Assembly: GCA_016870115.1 (NCBI GenBank)
Contig: VGCH01000005.1
Span: 62,001 to 126,000, forward strand
Reading direction: 5' to 3'
DNA: 64,000 nt
Source: Alphaproteobacteria bacterium
GTDB lineage: Bacteria > Pseudomonadota > Alphaproteobacteria > Reyranellales > Reyranellaceae
Shown here: one piece after another, positions 59,568 to 64,000 of the stretch
Numbering within the stretch: the first letter of the stretch is position 1
How the letters are laid out: every line of letters starts with the position of its first letter
Made by a program: the position numbers and the translations under genes
The notes under the pieces: generated by a model
What the model was told of the DNA's origin: nothing
Databases searched by the model: none
What the model saw: only the letters and a program-made list of their open reading frames with translations

Positions 59568-60056
59568 TCAGAGCTTGCGCTTCTTGCTGGTGATCACGCC
59601 ACTCGGAACGCCGTGCCATTCGAGCGTGCCCACGAGGCGGGCGTGCTCGATCTTGGGACACCTATTCATCACCACACGCAGGCCGGCCGCCTCGGCACGG
59701 GCGGCCGCGGCATCGTTGCGGACGCCGAGCTGCATCCAGACCACCTTCGCGCCGTGCGCGATCGCCTCGTCGACGATGGGGCCGGCGGCCTCTGAATTGC
59801 GGAAGATGTCGATCATGTCGACGCGGATGGGCAACGTGTCGATCGCCGGCACGACGGCCTCGCCCAGGATCGTGCCGCCCGCCGCCGCTGGGTTGATCGG
59901 GACTACGCGGTAGCCGCGATCCTGCAGATACTTCATCGCAAAGTAGCTGGGACGGTTCCAATTGGCTGACGCGCCGACCATGCCGATGGTCCGCACCTCG
60001 CGCAGGATGGCTCGGAGGTATGCGTCGTCGTAGCGGTCGTGTCCCGCAACCGTCAT
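59568..60056 (-). CDS. CoA-binding domain protein (YccU-like)
   Basis: This 162-residue Rossmann-type protein has RTIGMVGASANWNRPSYFAMKYL and GYRVVPINPAA, then DMIDIFRNSEAAGPIVDEAI and VVWMQLGVRNDAAAARAE, the CoA_binding_2 features. Function is not known beyond CoA or nucleotide binding. Its ATG at 60056 overlaps the FkbM methyltransferase stop by 4 bases, so the two are coupled. Confidence 0.88.
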   Translation of the reverse strand: MTVAGHDRYDDAYLRAILREVRTIGMVGASANWNRPSYFAMKYLQDRGYRVVPINPAAAGGTILGEAVVPAIDTLPIRVDMIDIFRNSEAAGPIVDEAIAHGAKVVWMQLGVRNDAAAARAEAAGLRVVMNRCPKIEHARLVGTLEWHGVPSGVITSKKRKL

Positions 60057-61060
60057 TTGCGAGCGGCGCGGGCGATCAGCGTGTCGGGGGCGGGCTGGCC
60101 CGCACGCCACGGTTCGGGCAGGCCCGTGACGAGCGAGAATCGCTCCAGCGTGTAGCCCAGTTGCACGAGGGCCTCGACAAGCGTTTGGACCGATTCTCCC
60201 ATTCCGCTCAGGGTTCGCGGATTCACCTCGACCAAAATCGTCGGTTTGAAGCGCTCAAGCGACCTGCGGGCGCCCCGCAGCAGCGCCACTTCCGCGCCTT
60301 CCACATCGATCTTGAGGAAGTCCAGTCGTCGCAAGTCCAGTCTCTCAACTTCGGAGTCGAGCGTCGTGACCGGCACGTTTTCGACCGAGCGCTCCTGCGT
60401 GCCCTCCCAGGCGAAGACACCGAAGGTGTTCTGGCCGGCATGCTCCCCGTCGGCGATGTGCAGGATACCGTTGCCCATGGTGTCACCGAGTGCTGTCGGG
60501 ATGACTTCGACATTGCCGAGACTGTTGTGAGCCACGTTGGACCGCAGCATCTCGCAATCGCGACGACTGGGCTCGAAGGCAATGACGCGCCCGCCGCTGC
60601 CCACGCGCTTCCCGGCGAAGACACTGTAGAGCCCCTGATTGGCGCCAGCGTCGACGACGATCATGTTGGGTTCCAGCACGCGATCGAGGAAGGCGAACTC
60701 GTTCGGTTCGAATGAGCCACAGACCCACAGACACAGCGATTGATCGTCGCCCAGCGACGTCAGGATCTCGGTCTGACCCAGCCACTTGGTGGCAAACTCG
60801 ATCTTGAGCTTGCGATCCCGCGCCAACGCCCAGATCGCCCATCGCCGACGGGCATCGCGACGCCGCTGATGAGTGAACTCCTGGGCGAAGCGCCAACCGG
60901 GGATTGGCGTGGTGCGAGGGGAGGGGGGCCCGATCGCAGCCATCCAGGCACGACGCAGCAGCGGCCAGGCCAGTGCCAGCCGCGCGACCGTCCGGTCGAT
61001 CGTCGCCTGGGCCCGCTCGAGGCGGCTGGCCGAGGTCGGCTCGGAGGCGGTGGCAACCAT
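60053..61060 (-). CDS. FkbM-family methyltransferase
   Basis: This 335-residue protein has an FkbM SAM-binding domain: VVDAGANQGLYSVFAGKRVG, VIAFEPSRRDCEMLRSN, VPVTTLDSEVERL, and FLKIDVEGAEVALLRGARR. Such enzymes methylate O atoms of polyketides or sugars. The N-terminal 100 residues are basic and without clear domain. Start ATG at 61060. It is coupled to the CoA-binding protein. Substrate unknown. Confidence 0.88.
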   Translation of the reverse strand: MVATASEPTSASRLERAQATIDRTVARLALAWPLLRRAWMAAIGPPSPRTTPIPGWRFAQEFTHQRRRDARRRWAIWALARDRKLKIEFATKWLGQTEILTSLGDDQSLCLWVCGSFEPNEFAFLDRVLEPNMIVVDAGANQGLYSVFAGKRVGSGGRVIAFEPSRRDCEMLRSNVAHNSLGNVEVIPTALGDTMGNGILHIADGEHAGQNTFGVFAWEGTQERSVENVPVTTLDSEVERLDLRRLDFLKIDVEGAEVALLRGARRSLERFKPTILVEVNPRTLSGMGESVQTLVEALVQLGYTLERFSLVTGLPEPWRAGQPAPDTLIARAARK

Positions 61061-61173
61061 GGTCGTACTATAGAGCGGCGGCGCCGGTGTGCGGAATGTG
61101 ATTTCTGTAACTGTGGACTCGGCGCCCAATCACCCTAACGTCATCCCCTCGACAAATCACTCTAGGCACGTCA

Positions 61174-62337
61174 ATGGCCGATCCGCTGCTGTTTCGCCCG
61201 ATCCGAATTCGCGACGTCACGCTGAAAAACCGGGTCGTCGTGGCACCGATGCACCAGTACTCGGGGGTGAAGGGTTTCGCCACGGACTGGCACCTCATGA
61301 ATGCCGGCCGATACGCGGCTGGCGGTGCCGGGCTTGTGATCATGGAGAGCACCAAGGTCGAGCGACGGGGCTGCGGCACGGTCGGCGACCTTGGTCTTTG
61401 GGACGATGTTTTCGTCCCCGGCCTCAAGCGCTGCACCGATTTCATACGCGCGCGCAATGCGGTGCCCGGGATTCAACTCGGGCATTCCGGCCGCAAGGCT
61501 CGGCGGGCGAGACCTTGGGAAGGCGGTGGCCCGCTTCAGCCGGGGCCGGACATCGACGATTGGGACGCTTGGGAGTTGGTGTCGGCAAGCGGGCTTGCCT
61601 CGCCTGAGAGCGATCCGTTGCCCCGGGCGCTCACAACTGCCGAGATTCCGGCTTTGGTCGAACGCTGGGGACAGGCGGCGCGGCGGGCTCATGAGGCCGG
61701 GTTCGACGTGCTCGATATCCATGCGGCGCACGGATATCTGCTGCATCAGTTTCTCTCGCCGTACGCCAACCGGCGGAACGATGAGTACGGCGGCAGCGAC
61801 CTCAATCGCATGCGGATTGTCATCGAGGTGGTGGAGAGTGTGCGCGCGTACTGGCCGGCGTCGAAGCCGCTCTTCCTGCGGCTGTCGGTCGAGGACGATT
61901 CGGGATGGGGGCCAGCCGGCAGCGTTGAACTCGCCCGACTGGTGAAGCCCAAGGGCGTTGACGTGATCGATTGCAGCTCGGGCGGCATGCGGGGCGCACC
62001 GGTGACCAGCACCGGCCCGGTGACTTACGGCTATCAGGTGCCCTATGCCGAGCGACTGCGGCGCGACGCCGATATTCTCAGCATGGCGGTCGGGTTGATC
62101 GTTCATGCCGATCAGGCCGAGGCGATCCTACAGGAAGGCCGCGCCGACCTGATCGCCCTGGCGCGCGAGCTTCTCTACAATCCCAACTGGCCGATGGACG
62201 CGGCGCAGAAGCTCGGTGTGGACGCCCAGTTCGGTTCGGTGCCGTCGCCTCAAGCGTACTGGCTTGCCAAGCGGGCCCAGTCGGTGAAGAGCGTGGTTCC
62301 GTCGACCTACGGCCGCAGTCTCAAGGCGTCGAGCTAG
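61174..62337 (+). CDS. Old-yellow-enzyme family NADH:flavin oxidoreductase
   Basis: This 387-residue protein is a YqjM-like OYE: LLFRPIRIRDVTLKNRVVVA, then IQLGHSGRKA, AHEAGFDVLDIHAAHGYLLH and SPYANRRNDEYGGS are the FMN and substrate blocks. The family reduces activated C=C bonds using NAD(P)H. It is divergent from the FkbM gene across 113 bases and its tail overlaps the convergent enoyl-CoA hydratase gene by 4 bases. Confidence 0.93.
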   Translation: MADPLLFRPIRIRDVTLKNRVVVAPMHQYSGVKGFATDWHLMNAGRYAAGGAGLVIMESTKVERRGCGTVGDLGLWDDVFVPGLKRCTDFIRARNAVPGIQLGHSGRKARRARPWEGGGPLQPGPDIDDWDAWELVSASGLASPESDPLPRALTTAEIPALVERWGQAARRAHEAGFDVLDIHAAHGYLLHQFLSPYANRRNDEYGGSDLNRMRIVIEVVESVRAYWPASKPLFLRLSVEDDSGWGPAGSVELARLVKPKGVDVIDCSSGGMRGAPVTSTGPVTYGYQVPYAERLRRDADILSMAVGLIVHADQAEAILQEGRADLIALARELLYNPNWPMDAAQKLGVDAQFGSVPSPQAYWLAKRAQSVKSVVPSTYGRSLKASS

Positions 62338-63125
62338 CGCCCTTTCCAATCGGGCTGCGGTTGTTTGGCGACGAAGGCGTCAATGCCGAGCTTCGCATCC
62401 TCGCGCATCAGGCCACCGGCCATGTAGGCGCTGGCGTAGGCGTAGGCCTGCTCGACCTCCATCGACATATGCTTGTGGAACAGCTCCTTGCCCTGGGCCA
62501 GCACCAGTGGCGACTTGGCGGCGATCTGTTCGGCCACGGCCATGGTAGCGGCGTCGAGCTCAGTCGGCGGCACGACGCGGCTGACAAGCCCGTCGCGCAG
62601 CGCAGTGGCGGCGTCGATCGGATCGCCGGTGAACAACATGTCGAGCGCCCGCTTGGCGCCCACGTTCCGACCAAGCGGCACAGAGGGCGTGCCGCAGAAC
62701 AGGCCGATTTTCACGCCCGGCGTCGCGAACTTTGCATCGCTTGCTGCCACGGCCAGATCGCAGGCGGCGACCAGCTGACAGCCTGCCGCTGTGGCGATCG
62801 CATGGACCTTCGCGATCACCGGCTGGGGCAGCTTGCCGATCGTCATCATCATGGCGCTGCAGCGCGTCACGAGGTCGTAGTGGAAGGCATAGTCATTGGA
62901 CGAACGAATCTCATTCAAGTCGTGACCGGCGGAGAAGGCGCGACCCGCGGCCTCGATCACGACGCAGCGGACTTCACGATCGACCATCAGGCGGTCGAAT
63001 TCCGCCTGCAGCGCGTCTATAAGCTCGCCCGACAGCGCGTTCATAGCCTTCGGACGGTTGAGGGTCAGGATCGCGACCCGGCCGACATCGCGGCGCAGCA
63101 GGACCGGTTCATTGGCGACGGTCAT
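62334..63125 (-). CDS. Enoyl-CoA hydratase family protein
   Basis: This 263-residue crotonase-fold protein has AAGRAFSAGHDLNEI and the second oxyanion block AGCQLVAACDLAVAASDAKF, followed by GVKIGLFCGTPSVPLGRNVG. A His in place of the common Gly at SAGHDL is seen in ECHDC3-type members. The start ATG at 63125 precedes RVAILTLNRPKAMNAL. Divergent from the hotdog thioesterase across 57 bases. Acyl-CoA substrate unknown. Confidence 0.9.
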   Translation of the reverse strand: MTVANEPVLLRRDVGRVAILTLNRPKAMNALSGELIDALQAEFDRLMVDREVRCVVIEAAGRAFSAGHDLNEIRSSNDYAFHYDLVTRCSAMMMTIGKLPQPVIAKVHAIATAAGCQLVAACDLAVAASDAKFATPGVKIGLFCGTPSVPLGRNVGAKRALDMLFTGDPIDAATALRDGLVSRVVPPTELDAATMAVAEQIAAKSPLVLAQGKELFHKHMSMEVEQAYAYASAYMAGGLMREDAKLGIDAFVAKQPQPDWKGR

Positions 63126-63182
63126 GGCGTGTTCCCCGAACTTGGTGACCGGACGAGGATGCCAGAAGATGGGAGGGTCGTC

Positions 63183-63599
63183 ATGCCGGCGATGACACCG
63201 GATCAACTGCACGCCTTCATGGCGGAGAGCTTTCCGCAGGCCGCGCATATGGGGTTCCGGATCGAGGAACTCGACGATACGCGGATTCGCTTGCGCGTGC
63301 CCATGCACGACCGCCACTTGCGGCCGGGCGGCACGGTATCGGGACCGACGCTGATGTGGACGGTCGATTGCGCGTTCTATCTGCTGATTATGGGGCGGAT
63401 CGGGCCCGTGGCGCTTGCCGTCACCACCAATCTCAATATCAATTTCATGCGGAAGCCCGAGCCGGTGGATGTCCTGGCCGAGGCACGGCTCCTGAAGCTC
63501 GGCAGGACCCTGGCGGTCGGCGACGTGACGCTTTTCAGCGACGGCAAGGCGGACCCAGTGGCGCATGCAACGATTACCTATGCCATTCCGACACGGTAA
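63183..63599 (+). CDS. PaaI-type hotdog thioesterase
   Basis: This 138-residue hotdog protein has the PaaI/4HBT layout: HDRHLRPGGTVSGPTLMWTV with the catalytic acidic/His region, then TTNLNINFMRKPEPVDVLAE. It would hydrolyse an acyl-CoA thioester. It is divergent from an enoyl-CoA hydratase gene, which suggests shared acyl-CoA metabolism. rplM follows after 105 bases. Confidence 0.88.
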   Translation: MPAMTPDQLHAFMAESFPQAAHMGFRIEELDDTRIRLRVPMHDRHLRPGGTVSGPTLMWTVDCAFYLLIMGRIGPVALAVTTNLNINFMRKPEPVDVLAEARLLKLGRTLAVGDVTLFSDGKADPVAHATITYAIPTR

Positions 63600-63650
63600 A
63601 TTGATACCGTGTTTCTAGGCGACTGATTTTAAAAGATAAATAGGCCGCGC

Positions 63651-63679
63651 TTGACAGGCGCGGCGGCCGAACTCATAAG
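63651..63679 (+). promoter_or_regulatory. Candidate promoter for rplM
   Basis: TTGACA at 63651-63656, a 17-base spacer, then CATAAG at 63674-63679, 25 bases before the rplM ATG. The -35 is a perfect consensus; the -10 is weak but common for alphaproteobacterial ribosomal genes. Confidence 0.55.
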
Positions 63680-63704
63680 CGCCGCCTCTTTGGTAGCGAG
63701 ACCC

Positions 63705-64000
63705 ATGAAGACCTTCAGCCTCAAGACTGCCGACGTGCAGAAGAAGTGGGTGCTGATCGACGCGGACGGGCTGGTACTTGGCCGGCTGGCATCGATCATC
63801 GCCATGCGCCTGCGCGGCAAGCACAAGCCGACCTTCACGCCGCACATCGATTGCGGCGACAACGTCATCGTCGTCAACGCCGAGAAAGTGCGTCTCACTG
63901 GCCGCAAGGCCGAGCGAGAGGTGTTCTACTGGCACACCGGCCATCCCGGCGGCATCAAGGGCGAGACCCTGGGCAAGCGGCTTGAGGGCCGTTTTCCGGA
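63705..64000 (+). CDS. rplM: 50S ribosomal protein L13 (5' part)
   Basis: The first 98 codons of rplM are present and the gene runs off the window. [40 protein letters not shown], and [20 protein letters not shown] are conserved L13 segments. rpsI should follow outside the window. It is preceded by a candidate promoter. Confidence 0.97.
   Translation, partial: MKTFSLKTADVQKKWVLIDADGLVLGRLASIIAMRLRGKHKPTFTPHIDCGDNVIVVNAEKVRLTGRKAEREVFYWHTGHPGGIKGETLGKRLEGRFP

Noticed and set aside
61971-63182. A long plus-strand frame upstream of the hotdog thioesterase start
   Set aside because: It covers the OYE and enoyl-CoA hydratase genes in another frame; the hotdog domain begins at 63183.

Overview
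The window is dense, GC-rich bacterial DNA with short intergenic gaps and many 4-base start/stop overlaps. The housekeeping content points to an alphaproteobacterium, probably of Rhodospirillales or Hyphomicrobiales type. This rests on several signs: a Liv ABC operon carrying a DUF6867-type small protein, the run rpiB-glyA-nrdR-ribD-ribE-ribB-ribH-nusB-thiL, a membrane pyrophosphatase, bamE next to a ubiquinol-cytochrome c chaperone gene, and YceD-rpmF-plsX-fabH-ihfA-merR. Many acyl-CoA, CoA-transferase and amino-acid catabolism genes suggest an aerobic heterotroph. I see no insertion sequence, phage gene or CRISPR array, and no stretch over about 300 bases lacks a gene.

Region 1 (1-16 kb) is accessory catabolism and transport. 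It holds a carbamoylase-like amidohydrolase end, a flavin reductase, a hydantoin/Asp-Glu racemase, a LysR regulator divergent from a secreted lectin-fold protein, two class III CoA-transferases, an aminotransferase, an ABC-2 transporter, a MepA endopeptidase, an enoyl-CoA hydratase with a TauD-type dioxygenase, a penicillin-acylase family hydrolase, an EamA transporter and a YheT-type hydrolase. Region 2 (16-27 kb) holds hemB with a Nudix gene, a three-gene valine-catabolic run, GST, MaoC and ABM proteins, CorA, a glutaryl-CoA dehydrogenase-like gene with a TauE/SafE permease, and an amidohydrolase.

Region 3 (27.4-30.8 kb, minus strand) is the most interesting. A tightly coupled four-gene operon encodes a short thioredoxin-reductase-like flavoprotein, a selenoprotein of the UGSC family whose Sec codon is an in-frame UGA at 29650-29652, and two tandem paralogous proteins that I do not recognise. 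A stem-loop that fits the bacterial SECIS pattern lies directly after the UGA. Conventional gene calling would break the selenoprotein into two fragments. The likely scheme is NADPH to flavoprotein to Sec/Cys protein to an unknown substrate, with the paralogs as partners.

Region 4 (30.9-36.3 kb) is a complete branched-chain amino-acid-type ABC importer (HMGF, DUF6867 protein, binding protein), closed by a terminator. Region 5 (36.4-43.5 kb) is the one-carbon, riboflavin and thiamine housekeeping run, followed by an SGNH-hydrolase gene broken by an in-frame TAA. Region 6 (44.6-53.8 kb) has an MFS transporter, hppA, bamE, the cytochrome bc1 chaperone, the lipid-synthesis cluster, ihfA, a MerR regulator and tRNA-Pro(GGG). 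Region 7 (53.9-64 kb) has a second MFS transporter, a GST/Rieske oxygenase/MetY group, a luciferase-like monooxygenase, a CoA-binding protein with an FkbM methyltransferase, an OYE-type oxidoreductase, an enoyl-CoA hydratase, a hotdog thioesterase and the start of rplM.
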